DNA from: SG8-41 sp964521405
Lineage (GTDB): Bacteria > Pseudomonadota > Gammaproteobacteria > Burkholderiales > SG8-41
Length of the DNA stretch: 64,000 nt
Direction of reading: 5' to 3'
Assembly: GCA_964521405.1 (NCBI GenBank)
Contig: CAZFRR010000277.1
Coordinates: 8,315 to 72,314 of the forward strand
Part shown: piece after piece, positions 16,698 through 24,854 of the stretch
Numbering within the stretch: position 1 is the stretch's first letter
How the letters are laid out: each line of letters opens with the position of its first letter
Made by a program: the position numbers and the translations under genes
Notes under the pieces: generated by a model
What the model saw: only the letters and a program-made list of their open reading frames with translations
Databases searched by the model: none
Told to the model about the DNA's origin: nothing

Positions 16698-17690
16698 ATG
16701 TCCGCTTCCGACAACCGGCTGGTCGTCTACTCCGCTGCCGAGAAACAATACTGCACCGGGTTGCTCGATGACTTCACCGCGCGCCACCCGGGTATCGAGA
16801 TCGATTTCGTCTTCGGCATCAGCGTGGCGCTGCACGAGCGCTACCTGGCAGCGTTGTCCGCGGGCAAGCCGGAAGCCGATCTCCTCTGGAGCTCGGCCAT
16901 GGATTTGCAGATGAGCCTCGTGCTGGCGGGCGACGCTCTGCCGCACCCGAGCCCGGAATCGCACGCTCTGCCGCAAGGCGCCGCCTACCGCGACCTGGCG
17001 TATGCCACGACGGTGGAACCGCTCGTGACACTGGTGAACCGCGAACTCTTTGACGTGAATCTCGCAGCGGGCTCGCTCGACGAACTCACCGCCGCGTTGA
17101 GGAGCGCCCCGGAGCGTTTTCTGGGCCGGATCGCGTGCTATGACATCGCTGCCAATGGCCTGGGATTCCTCGCCTTGCTGCACGAGAGCCGACGCAGCAA
17201 GGAATTCGCTGCGTTCCTTCAAGCGCTGGCAGCTTGCAAGCCAAAGTTGTTCGGTTCCAACCCGCCGCTCGTGGAGGAAGTGTCCAGCGGCAGCGCCGCC
17301 CTGGGCTACCACGTTCTCGCTTCGTACGCGTTGCGCGCAACGCGCTCGAATCCCTCGCTGGCTATCGCCGCATCGAACTCGCCACCGCTCGCAGTCTCAC
17401 GCGTGGCATTCATTCCGCGCAGCGCCCCGCACCCGAACGCCGCCAGGCTGTTCCTGGACTATCTGCTCTCTCAAGACGGGCAGCAGCGCCTGCTAGAGGC
17501 GGGACTCTTCCCGATACGCAGCCTGGCGGATGGCGCTACCCGCTCCGGAATGGACGCGGTCACACCGATCCGGATCGACCGGGACTTCGACGACCTGCTC
17601 GACCCGCAGCGCAGACACAAGCTATTGTCCCAATGGCGGGCCGCGGTCGCCGGTCGTGCGCCAGGATGGAATAGGGGGACAGACCACTAA
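16698..17690 (+). CDS. Fe3+-type ABC solute-binding protein, no signal peptide
   Basis: 330 aa. The fold is that of AfuA/FutA-type binding proteins: NRLVVYSAAEKQYCTGLLDDF at the start, RHPGIEIDFVFGISVAL, KPEADLLWSS, and AARLFLDYLLSQDGQQRLLEAGLFPIR near residue 270. There is no signal peptide; the first residues are polar. No permease or ATPase gene is nearby. The last residues (WNRGTDH) and stop codon come from a REP-like repeat, so the natural C-terminus was probably replaced. It may act as a cytoplasmic sensor, or be a decaying gene. Confidence 0.75.
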   Translation: MSASDNRLVVYSAAEKQYCTGLLDDFTARHPGIEIDFVFGISVALHERYLAALSAGKPEADLLWSSAMDLQMSLVLAGDALPHPSPESHALPQGAAYRDLAYATTVEPLVTLVNRELFDVNLAAGSLDELTAALRSAPERFLGRIACYDIAANGLGFLALLHESRRSKEFAAFLQALAACKPKLFGSNPPLVEEVSSGSAALGYHVLASYALRATRSNPSLAIAASNSPPLAVSRVAFIPRSAPHPNAARLFLDYLLSQDGQQRLLEAGLFPIRSLADGATRSGMDAVTPIRIDRDFDDLLDPQRRHKLLSQWRAAVAGRAPGWNRGTDH

Positions 17691-17751
17691 GGAAGGTAAT
17701 ATCATCTTAGTGGTCTGCCCCCCTGTTCAATCTTCTTGGTGGTCTGTCCCC
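17674..17751. repeat. REP-like GGGGACAGACCAC repeat cluster
   Basis: Three copies: GGGGGACAGACCACTAA (plus), its near-perfect complement TTAGTGGTCTGCCCCC at 17707-17722, and GGTGGTCTGTCCCC at 17738-17751. The first two make a ~16-bp stem. This motif type is found near REP-associated (RAYT) transposases in proteobacteria, though no transposase is in the window. It supplies the end of one gene and touches the ATG of the next. Confidence 0.7.
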
Positions 17752-17752
17752 T

Positions 17753-18724
17753 ATGAAGAACCTCTCGAGTCTCATGCTGGGTGTGTTAGCGCTGCTGATC
17801 GCGGAGGGTCCGGCCGCGCAAACGGTTTACCCCGCCAAGCCGATCCGCGTGGTCGTGCCCTATCCCGCCGGCGGCACCTCCGACATCCTCACGCGCATGA
17901 TCGGCGCGAAATTCACCGAGTCGTGGGGGCAGCCAGTCCTCGCCGACGTGCGTCCCGGCGCCAACGGCAATATCGGCGTCGAAATCGTGACGCGCGCGGC
18001 GCCCGATGGCTACACGCTGGTGCTGATGGACATCGGCAATCTCTCGATCAGCCCCAGCATGTACACCCGGCTGCCGTTCGATATCATCCGCGATCTCGCG
18101 CCAATCACCACGGTGACGTTTTCGCCGTACCTGCTGACCACGCATCCCAGCGTGCCGGTGAAAAGCGTCGCCGAGCTGATCGCGCTCGCGAAAGCCAACC
18201 CCGGCAAGTTGAACGCCCCCGTGGGACTCGGCAGCAACATTCACCTTTCCACCCTCGCGATGCAGCAACGCCTGGGCGTCAATTGGGTCTACGTCCCGAC
18301 CAAGGGCGGTCAATCCTCGGTGCTGTCGGTCATGACGGGTGATGGCGACTTCCTGATGATGGGCGTGATCCAGACCTGGGTGCACGTGAAGAGCGGCAAG
18401 CTGAAACTGCTGGCGGTATCGAGCGAACAGCGCGAACCCATGTTCCCGCAGGTGCCTACCGTCGCCGAGACGCCGGGACTCGAAGGTTTCAACGCGGGGT
18501 CGTGGCAGGGCATGCTCGGCCCGGCGAAATTGCCCGCCGAGATCGTCAACAAGCTCTACAACGAGGTGAAGCGCATCGTTGCGCTGCCCGACTTCAGCGA
18601 GAAACTCACTTCGCAAGGCTCGCGCCCGCAAGCCAAAACGCCGCAGGAAATGGGCAACTGGCTGGCGACCGAGAAGGCGAAGTGGGCGAAGGTCGTGAAG
18701 GAAAGCGGCTACAAGGTAGAGTAG
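17753..18724 (+). CDS. Bug/TctC-family periplasmic solute-binding protein, divergent
   Basis: 323 aa. Signal peptide to about residue 22 (GPAA before QTVYPAKP). IRVVVPYPAGGTSDILTR and PDGYT are normal, but the NR of the usual VENR is replaced (LADVRPGANGNIG) and the HVPYKG motif reads VYVPTKGGQSS. These changes lie in the ligand loops and suggest a different ligand. The ATG follows a REP-like repeat directly and has no convincing ribosome site. Confidence 0.88.
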   Translation: MKNLSSLMLGVLALLIAEGPAAQTVYPAKPIRVVVPYPAGGTSDILTRMIGAKFTESWGQPVLADVRPGANGNIGVEIVTRAAPDGYTLVLMDIGNLSISPSMYTRLPFDIIRDLAPITTVTFSPYLLTTHPSVPVKSVAELIALAKANPGKLNAPVGLGSNIHLSTLAMQQRLGVNWVYVPTKGGQSSVLSVMTGDGDFLMMGVIQTWVHVKSGKLKLLAVSSEQREPMFPQVPTVAETPGLEGFNAGSWQGMLGPAKLPAEIVNKLYNEVKRIVALPDFSEKLTSQGSRPQAKTPQEMGNWLATEKAKWAKVVKESGYKVE

Positions 18725-18733
18725 AGAAGCTCT

Positions 18734-19621
18734 TCACAGCTTCACGCGCTTCACGAAGCGCGCCGGCAAGAGCGCGCCGTCCCGGGGCCCCATGCCTTCC
18801 TGCGCCGCTTCCTCGAAGCAGGCGAGCGCGCGTTGCGAGACCGGGAGATCGATGCCGAGCGACTTCCCCTCCGCGATCATCACGCTGAGGTCCTTGCAGA
18901 TCAGATTCACGTCGAAGGTGACCGGCCCGCTGTCCTGCCCTCTCAACCCGGCGGCGACCGCAGGACCGCGCGCTTTCAGCACGTTGGGCCCGCCCGAGGT
19001 TTCGGAAAAGATGCTGATCAGCCGGTCCGGATCGAGCTTCAGCGGCGCGCACAGCGCCAGGGCCTCGCTGAACGCCTGCCAGTAGACCATGAGCGGGAGA
19101 TTGATCGCGAGCTTCATGCGCGCGCCGGCGCCGACCGGGCCGACGTGCTCGAGCCGGCGGGTAAGCTGATCCAGCACCGGCTTCGCCCGCGCCACGTCGG
19201 CATCGGAACCGCCCACGAATCCGAAAAGCTTGCCATCCCGCGCGGGCCCGACGGTGCCTCCCACCGGGCAGTCAACCAGCGCCCCGCCCTTCTGTTTCAC
19301 CCTGGCGGAGAGCGCGATCTCGACTTCCGGCCGGACCGTGCTCATCTCGACGAACAATCTCCCCTTCGCATCGCCAGCGAGCAGCCCCTGCGGCCCGTGG
19401 TACATCGCTTCGATGGCCTTGTCATCGGTGAGCATCGTAATGATCAGCTCGACGGCGCCAGTGAGCGCGGCCGGTGTCGCGGCAACCTTCGCCCCGGCCG
19501 CGGCCAGGCTCTTCGTTTTCTCCGGCGTGCGGTTCCACACTGTGAGTTCATGGCCGACATCCATCAGCCGCAGCGTCATAGCCGCGCCCATGCGGCCGGT
19601 GCCCGCGATTCCTATCTTCAT
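18734..19621 (-). CDS. 3-hydroxyisobutyrate dehydrogenase-family enzyme
   Basis: 295 aa beta-hydroxyacid dehydrogenase. The NAD(P) site is KIGIAGTGRMGAAMTLRL at the start; the substrate-binding motif is VDCPVGGTVGPARDGKL (residues ~115-130); the catalytic Lys lies in GARMKLAINLPLM (residue ~165). It should oxidise a 3-hydroxy acid or reduce its semialdehyde. AGGAGG stands 5 nt before ATG 19621. It converges on the TctC gene with 9 bp between stops. Succinate-semialdehyde or tartronate-semialdehyde reductase activity is possible. Confidence 0.88.
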   Translation of the reverse strand: MKIGIAGTGRMGAAMTLRLMDVGHELTVWNRTPEKTKSLAAAGAKVAATPAALTGAVELIITMLTDDKAIEAMYHGPQGLLAGDAKGRLFVEMSTVRPEVEIALSARVKQKGGALVDCPVGGTVGPARDGKLFGFVGGSDADVARAKPVLDQLTRRLEHVGPVGAGARMKLAINLPLMVYWQAFSEALALCAPLKLDPDRLISIFSETSGGPNVLKARGPAVAAGLRGQDSGPVTFDVNLICKDLSVMIAEGKSLGIDLPVSQRALACFEEAAQEGMGPRDGALLPARFVKRVKL

Positions 19622-19634
19622 GCATGCCTCCTGT

Positions 19635-19901
19635 AGAGCCCCCAACATAATGAAACGCGCGTGCGGTGCGAGCCAAAATCGTCGATAGCGCGAAGCGAGG
19701 TGCAGCCAATATTCGCTATATTGGCAAGACTCGCGACAAAGCTAGCGGCGATTTTGGCCGCAACCCCTCGTGGGCTGGCGCGATTTTGGCCCTCGGCACA
19801 CCCACGGACTCACACCCGATTGGCACTCCCATGCTCCTACCCGCATGCCCCCAGCCAAAATCGTAACAGCGCAGCGTGTGTTTCATTATGTTGGGGGCTC
19901 T
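19635..19901. mobile_element. MITE-like element with 22-bp perfect terminal inverted repeats
   Basis: AGAGCCCCCAACATAATGAA and its complement (22 bp identical) bound 267 bp. The similarity continues inward imperfectly through a CCAAAATCG word near each end. The interior holds two more GATTTTGGCC words. No transposase is encoded; short open frames inside show no recognisable domain. I see no certain target duplication. It could instead encode a long structured RNA. Confidence 0.6.
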
Positions 19902-19960
19902 TAGGGTGCCGCAGGTTGACACGCTGTACGCGCCCTAGTCAAATGCATGGCGGGCGCTGT

Positions 19961-20062
<102 letters not shown>

Positions 20063-20100
20063 TTAGAATTATTTTCCTGGTAGTTCTGTTTTCATTAATT

Positions 20101-20224
20101 TATTTTCTTGGCGTCATGGCGTCATGGCGTCTTGGCGGTTCAATATTTTTTTTCTCTTGGCTGCCTTTGCGTCTTGGCGGTTCAGTTCTTTTGATCGGCG
20201 TCTATCGGCGTTCATCGGCGGCTA
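20101..20224. repeat. GGCGTCAT/GGCGTCTT octamer words and ATCGGCGT words
   Basis: TTGGCGTCATGGCGTCATGG and TTGGCGG words are repeated, then CTATCGGCGTTCATCGGCGG runs to the start of the hydrolase gene. The same octamers occur at 62287-62452. No gene is present between 19902 and 20225. Confidence 0.75.
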
Positions 20225-20225
20225 A

Positions 20226-21974
20226 GTGAGTTCTGCACAGAAAAGCGAAACCCGCGACGGCATGCGCATCGATTGGGACACACCCATCGCAATGGACGAT
20301 GGGATCGTTCTCCGCGCCGACGTGTTCCGCCCGGTCGGGAGCGGGCGCTACCCGGTCATCCTCACCTACGGCCCCTACGCCAAGGGCCTCGCGTTTCAGG
20401 AGGGCTACCCGAGCGCGTGGGAGCGCATGGTCGCGGAACACCCCGACGTCGCCGCCGGGTCGAGCAACCTCCACCAGAGCTGGGAAGTCGTGGACCCGGA
20501 AAAATGGGTGCCGGACGGTTACGCCTGCGTGCGTGTGGATTCGCGCGGCGCCGGCCGCTCGCCTGGTTTCATAGATCCCTTCTCCCTTCGGGAGACGAAA
20601 GACTTCTACCTCTGCATCGAGTGGGCGGGCGTGCAGTCGTGGTCGAACGGCAAGGTGGGGTTGAACGGCATCTCCTATTACGGCATGAACCAGTGGCATG
20701 TCGCGACGCTCCAGCCGCCGCACCTCGCGGCGATGTGCGTCTGGGAAGGCTCCGCCGACTGGTACCGCGACATGACGCATCACGGCGGCATTCTTAATAC
20801 GTTTTTCGCCAACTGGTACGACATGCAGGTGAAGACGGTCCAGCACGGGCTGGGCGAGCGCGGCCCGCGCTCGCGCGTCACCGGCGCCCTGGTCTGTGGC
20901 GATGAGACACTTTCGGAAGAAGTGCTCGCGAAAAACCGCTGCGATTTCGGCGACAGCATCCTCGCTCATCCGGTTGATGACGACTACCATCGCGCCCGCT
21001 CCCCGGTCTGGGAGAAAATCACCACGCCGCTCCTTTCGGCAGCGAACTGGGGCGGCCAGGGGCTCCATCCCCGCGGCAATTTCGAGGGCTTCGTACGCGC
21101 CGCCGCGAAAGACAAATGGCTGGAAGCACACGGCCTCGAGCACTGGACCCACTTTTACACCGATTACGGGCGGGGGCTGCAGAAGCGCTTCTTCGATTAT
21201 TTCCTGAAGGGCGAGAAAAACGGCTGGGACCGGCAGCCGAAGGTTCAGCTCCAGGTGCGGCACGTGGACCGCTTCGTCGAGCGTCACGAGCAAGAGTGGC
21301 CGCTCGCCCGCACGCAATGGACAAAGTTCTACCTTCATCCAACGGCGCATCAGCTGGACCCCGAGGTAGCGAACGCTGCGGGCAGTATCGCCTATGATGG
21401 AATGGGCGACGGAGTGACCTTTGTCTCTGCGCCGTTGGATAAGGAGACCGAGATCACCGGCCCGCTTGCCGCGAGGCTGTTCGTTTCCTCCTCAACCACC
21501 GATGCCGATCTCTTCCTGGTGTTCCGCGTTTACGCGCCGGATCTCAGGGAAGTCGTGTTCATGGGCGCGATAGACCCGCACACGCCGATTGCCCAGGGGT
21601 GGCTGCGCGCCTCGCACCGCAAGCTCGATCCGAAGCTCTCGACCGAATACCGGCCGTATCACGTCCACGACCAGAGGGAGCCGCTGAAGCCCGGCGCGAT
21701 CGCGCAGCTCGACATCGAGATCTGGCCGACCTCGATCGTGGTGCCGGCCGGCTATCGCATCGCGCTGACCGTGCGCGGGCGGGACTACGAATGGCAGAAG
21801 TCGACCGGCGCGAGGCTCTCCAATTTCAAGAACGAGCTGTTGGGCTGCGGCCCCTTTCTGCACAACGACCCCCGCGACCGCCCCGCCGCGGTCTTCGGCG
21901 GCAAGGTCACGCTCCACATCGGGCCGGAGCATCCGTCGTATATACTGCTGCCCATAATTCCAGAGAAGAAGTGA
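20226..21974 (+). CDS. CocE/NonD (X-Pro dipeptidyl-peptidase S15) family hydrolase
   Basis: 582 aa. The N-terminal alpha/beta-hydrolase domain has the nucleophile in NGISYYG (Ser150) and an oxyanion region near LTYGPYAKG. A cap domain follows, and the C-terminal half is the jelly-roll of the S15 family (ITGPLAARLFVSSSTTDADLFL). The acid is usually in a GWYD motif; here the matching region is NWGGQGLHP, so the catalytic Asp is not evident. It should cleave an ester or amide. GTG 20226 has no clear ribosome site; ATG 20262 is the alternative. Confidence 0.85.
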   Translation: MSSAQKSETRDGMRIDWDTPIAMDDGIVLRADVFRPVGSGRYPVILTYGPYAKGLAFQEGYPSAWERMVAEHPDVAAGSSNLHQSWEVVDPEKWVPDGYACVRVDSRGAGRSPGFIDPFSLRETKDFYLCIEWAGVQSWSNGKVGLNGISYYGMNQWHVATLQPPHLAAMCVWEGSADWYRDMTHHGGILNTFFANWYDMQVKTVQHGLGERGPRSRVTGALVCGDETLSEEVLAKNRCDFGDSILAHPVDDDYHRARSPVWEKITTPLLSAANWGGQGLHPRGNFEGFVRAAAKDKWLEAHGLEHWTHFYTDYGRGLQKRFFDYFLKGEKNGWDRQPKVQLQVRHVDRFVERHEQEWPLARTQWTKFYLHPTAHQLDPEVANAAGSIAYDGMGDGVTFVSAPLDKETEITGPLAARLFVSSSTTDADLFLVFRVYAPDLREVVFMGAIDPHTPIAQGWLRASHRKLDPKLSTEYRPYHVHDQREPLKPGAIAQLDIEIWPTSIVVPAGYRIALTVRGRDYEWQKSTGARLSNFKNELLGCGPFLHNDPRDRPAAVFGGKVTLHIGPEHPSYILLPIIPEKK

Positions 21975-21975
21975 T

Positions 21976-22075
21976 TCGTTTCTCGTTTCTCGTTTCTACG
22001 CGGGTTGATTCACGAGCAACGAGTAACGAGTAACGAGTAACGAGCAACGAGCAACGAGCAACGAGCAACGAGTCA
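21976..22075. repeat. TCGTTTC and GAGCAAC/GAGTAAC heptad arrays
   Basis: TCGTTTC words (21978-21997) are followed by nine or so GAGCAAC/GAGTAAC units. The array ends 14 bp before the ribosome site of the GST gene. Confidence 0.85.
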
Positions 22076-22103
22076 CCATTTTTCGACGATGATAGGAGGA
22101 GAA

Positions 22104-22763
22104 ATGAAATATTACGGATTCTGGCGTTCCCTCGCCGCCTGCCGCGTGCGCATCGCGCTGGCGCTGAAGGGCATCAAGGCGGAGGAAATCCCGGTCAACC
22201 TGATGCAGGGCGAGCAGTTGAAGCCCGAATACCGCGCGATCAACCCGCTCGCGGTCATTCCGTCGCTCATCCTCGACGAGGGCGGCACGCCCCTGTTCGA
22301 GTCCATGGCGATCATCGAGTACCTGGACGAGACGCACCCGCAGCCGCCGCTCCTGCCGAAGGACCCCAAGGGGCGCGCCCGCGTGCGCGGGCTGGCGCAA
22401 ATCGTCGCCTGCGACGGCCATCCCCTCATCGTTCCGCGAATCCGAAACTATCTCGAGAAGGAGTACAAACTCGACGAGGCCACGCGCACCCGCTGGTGCC
22501 AGCACTGGATCATGGAGGCCATGCAGGCGGTCGAGGCGCACCTGTCGAAGGAAAAGGAAACCGGCCGTTACTGCCACGGCGACGCCCCCACGCTTGCCGA
22601 CATCTGCGTCGCCACCCAGGTATTCGGCGCCCGCTTCTTCAACTGCGACACCGGCCCGGTGCCGACGGTCATGCGCGTGTTCGGCGAATGCATGAAGCTC
22701 GATGCCTTCGACAAGTCGCACCCGCTCAAACAGCCGGGTGCGCCGAAGGAGATCAAGCATTAG
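22104..22763 (+). CDS. maiA: Zeta-class glutathione S-transferase, maleylacetoacetate isomerase-like
   Basis: 219 aa. The thioredoxin-like N-domain (YYGFWRSLAACRVRIALALKG, then NPLAVIPSLI and ESMAIIEYLDE) binds glutathione; the helical C-domain has ACDGHPLIVPRIRNYL, the zeta-class HP motif. The usual SSCS active-site stretch is SLAA here, so the catalytic Ser is shifted or lost. Maleylacetoacetate isomerase acts in tyrosine/gentisate catabolism; no fumarylacetoacetase gene is in the window, so a different maleyl-type substrate is possible. AGGAGG lies 6 nt before the ATG. Confidence 0.85.
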   Translation: MKYYGFWRSLAACRVRIALALKGIKAEEIPVNLMQGEQLKPEYRAINPLAVIPSLILDEGGTPLFESMAIIEYLDETHPQPPLLPKDPKGRARVRGLAQIVACDGHPLIVPRIRNYLEKEYKLDEATRTRWCQHWIMEAMQAVEAHLSKEKETGRYCHGDAPTLADICVATQVFGARFFNCDTGPVPTVMRVFGECMKLDAFDKSHPLKQPGAPKEIKH

Positions 22764-22769
22764 AGTACC

Positions 22770-22877
22770 GATTCCCTCCCCCTCGATGGGGGAGGGCTAG
22801 GGTGGGGGTGAGAAGCGTTACGACACGCAACATGTTCACCCCCATCCCAACCTTCCCCCATCAAGGGGGAAGGAGGC
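22770..22877. repeat. CCCTCCCCC...GGGGGAAGG palindromic repeat
   Basis: CTCCCCCTCGATGGGGGAG and CTTCCCCCATCAAGGGGGAAG each fold, and GGGTGGGGGTG pairs with CACCCCCATCCC between them. It lies between the GST and hydrolase genes. Confidence 0.7.
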
Positions 22878-22891
22878 CACAGGAGCCAGAT

Positions 22892-23767
22892 ATGAATACA
22901 GCAACGCTGACCCGCTACGAAATCGATGTCACTGACGTCGAATACCTGCGCCACGGAACGAAGCCGCTGCTCGCGCGCATCTACCAGCCGCGCGGGACGG
23001 GGCCGTTCCCGCTCGTCATCGATCTCCACGGCGGCGCCTGGTGCAACAAGGACCGCACCAGCGACGCCGGCACGGACGAGCCGCTGGCGAAGAGCGGCGT
23101 GGTGGTGGTGTCGCTGGATTTCCGCATGCCGCCGGACGCCGGCTACCCGGCCTCGCTGGCCGACATCAATTACGCGATCCGCTGGTGCAAGGCGCGGGCC
23201 GCGGAACTGGGCAGCCGCCCGGACCGGGTCGGCATCCTCGGCGTCTCGAGCGGCGGCCACCAGGCGATGCTGACGGCGTTGCGGCCGACCGACTCCCGGT
23301 ATGCCGCCCTGCCCTTGCCCGGCAAAGCCGGCGATGCCGCAGTTAATGCTGCGGTGCGCTGCGCGGTCCTGTGCTGGCCGGTCATCGATCCGCTCGGCCG
23401 TTACCAGTACGCCAAGTCCAACCAGGGCGGCGCTCTCAAGAAACAGGCGGACAACTGGGTGCAGTGCCATGACCAGTACTGGCAGGGCGAAGCGGCGATG
23501 ACCGAAGGCAATCCCACGCTCGCGCTCGAACGCGGCGAGAAGGTGCAAATGCCGCCGGTGCTATATCTGCAGGGCACCGCGGATGTCGCCCATCCTGTGC
23601 CCAACCGCGACCGCTTCATCGCGAGCTATCGCAAGGCGGGCGGACGCGTGGAACTGCACCTGTTCGAAGGTATGGGCGAGGCTTTCATCACCAACGACCC
23701 CACCTCGCCGGCCGCACTCTCGGCGATCGACAAGATCATCGAGTTCGTTCACCGCGAGATACGCTAA
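22892..23767 (+). CDS. Alpha/beta hydrolase (hormone-sensitive-lipase-like)
   Basis: 291 aa. The oxyanion motif is DLHGGAW (residues ~50-56) and the nucleophile lies in GVSSGGHQAM (Ser ~114). The C-terminal part gives LYLQGTADVAHPVPNRDRF with the catalytic Asp, and LHLFEGMGEAF at the place of the catalytic His, where no His is seen. Cytoplasmic carboxylesterase or lactonase activity is likely but the triad may be incomplete. AGGAG precedes the ATG. It follows the GST gene in the same direction. Confidence 0.82.
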   Translation: MNTATLTRYEIDVTDVEYLRHGTKPLLARIYQPRGTGPFPLVIDLHGGAWCNKDRTSDAGTDEPLAKSGVVVVSLDFRMPPDAGYPASLADINYAIRWCKARAAELGSRPDRVGILGVSSGGHQAMLTALRPTDSRYAALPLPGKAGDAAVNAAVRCAVLCWPVIDPLGRYQYAKSNQGGALKKQADNWVQCHDQYWQGEAAMTEGNPTLALERGEKVQMPPVLYLQGTADVAHPVPNRDRFIASYRKAGGRVELHLFEGMGEAFITNDPTSPAALSAIDKIIEFVHREIR

Positions 23768-23769
23768 CG

Positions 23770-23890
23770 CTGTTCCGGGTTCCGGGTTCCGGGTTCCGGG
23801 TTCAAGGTTGGAGTGAGTTCTGATTGGAGGGTTCCGGTTTTGAACTTTGAGCCTGGAACATTGAACATTGAACCTGGAACATGGAACAGG
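23770..23890. repeat. TTCCGGG, GAACATT and GAACCTG heptad arrays
   Basis: Four TTCCGGG units, then after a short gap GAACTTTGA, GAACATT, GAACATT, GAACCTG, GAACATG, GAACAGG. The last units contain the start codon of the DctP-like gene at 23881. Confidence 0.8.
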
Positions 23891-24813
23891 CAATGAGCCC
23901 ATTGGTGTTGAAGTTCGGCGGCTACCAGGAGCCCGCCTCCATCCACAACCGGGCCGCCGCTCGTTTCGGCGAACTCATCGTGAAGCAGCTGGGGGACCGC
24001 ATCCGGTTCGAGCTGATCGGCAGTGTCCTCAAGCTCGGCCGCAAGTCGGGCGAGCTCGTGCCGATGGTCGAGAGCGGGGAACTCTCGTTCTGCTACATGT
24101 CCACCGTGCGTTTCTCCAAGGCCGCGCCGGATTTGCAGATCCTGGAGCTGCCTTTCGTGGTCAGGGACCGCGCCACCGTGTTCAAGGCGCTGGACGGTGA
24201 ATTCGGGCAGTCCGCCGTGCGCAGAATCAACGAAAACACCCCCTGCAGAATCCTGGGTTTCTGGGATAACGGCTTCCGCTATCTCTCCAACCGGGTGCGG
24301 CCGATCCGCAAGCCCGAGGATTGCCGGGGCATCCGCATCCGCACCCAGATGAGCGATCTCCACGGGGAAGTGTTCCGGGCGCTCGAATTCGAGCCGATCA
24401 AGTGCGACATCAAGGACTTCGTGGAACAGGTCGGCGGCGACCGCTTCCAGGCTCAGGACAATCCCCTCACCAACATCTACAACTTCGGCGTGCACCACCA
24501 TCATCGCTACATCACGCTCACCGCGCATTTCTGGGGGGCCAGCGCCTTCGTGTGCAATGCGGCGCAATACCAGGGCTGGCCGGCTGACGTGCGCGCCGCG
24601 GTGGATGCGGCCGCGAAGGAAGCCACCGCGTACCAGCGGCAGCTTGCCGCGGCGGAAGACGCCGAGATCATGAAAAAGCTCGACCCCGCGAAGAACGAGG
24701 TGATCGAGTTGACCGCTGCCGAGCGCGCCGCGTTCGTGAAAGCCGTCCAGCCGGTGCTAGACAAATACCGCAGGGAGCTTGGACCCAAGCTGTTTGCTTA
24801 TTTGGGTGCGTGA
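23881..24813 (+). CDS. TRAP transporter DctP-type binding protein lacking a signal peptide
   Basis: 310 aa, the length of a mature DctP protein. Motifs: LKFGGYQEPASIHNRAAARF at the start, FELIGSVLKLG, LSFCYMSTVRF, FRYLSNRVRPIRKPEDCRG (the Arg that clamps the carboxylate) and QDNPLTNIYNF. The start lies inside a heptad repeat array; an in-frame TGA stands four codons upstream, so no signal peptide can exist. No DctQ or DctM gene is nearby. The protein is either cytoplasmic or has lost export. ATG 23893 is the other start. Confidence 0.8.
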   Translation: MEQAMSPLVLKFGGYQEPASIHNRAAARFGELIVKQLGDRIRFELIGSVLKLGRKSGELVPMVESGELSFCYMSTVRFSKAAPDLQILELPFVVRDRATVFKALDGEFGQSAVRRINENTPCRILGFWDNGFRYLSNRVRPIRKPEDCRGIRIRTQMSDLHGEVFRALEFEPIKCDIKDFVEQVGGDRFQAQDNPLTNIYNFGVHHHHRYITLTAHFWGASAFVCNAAQYQGWPADVRAAVDAAAKEATAYQRQLAAAEDAEIMKKLDPAKNEVIELTAAERAAFVKAVQPVLDKYRRELGPKLFAYLGA

Positions 24814-24816
24814 TAA

Positions 24817-24854
24817 ATAAATTACCCCGCCGCTTGCGGCGCGGTAATTTATTG
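24817..24854. terminator. Bidirectional terminator between convergent genes
   Basis: AATAAATTACCCCGCCGC pairs with GCGGCGCGGTAATTTATT with a single mismatch. It covers the last codons of the minus-strand TctC gene. Confidence 0.8.

Noticed and set aside
19716..19922. 68-aa minus-strand frame inside the MITE-like element
   Set aside because: Its ends are made of the terminal repeats and no domain is recognised.
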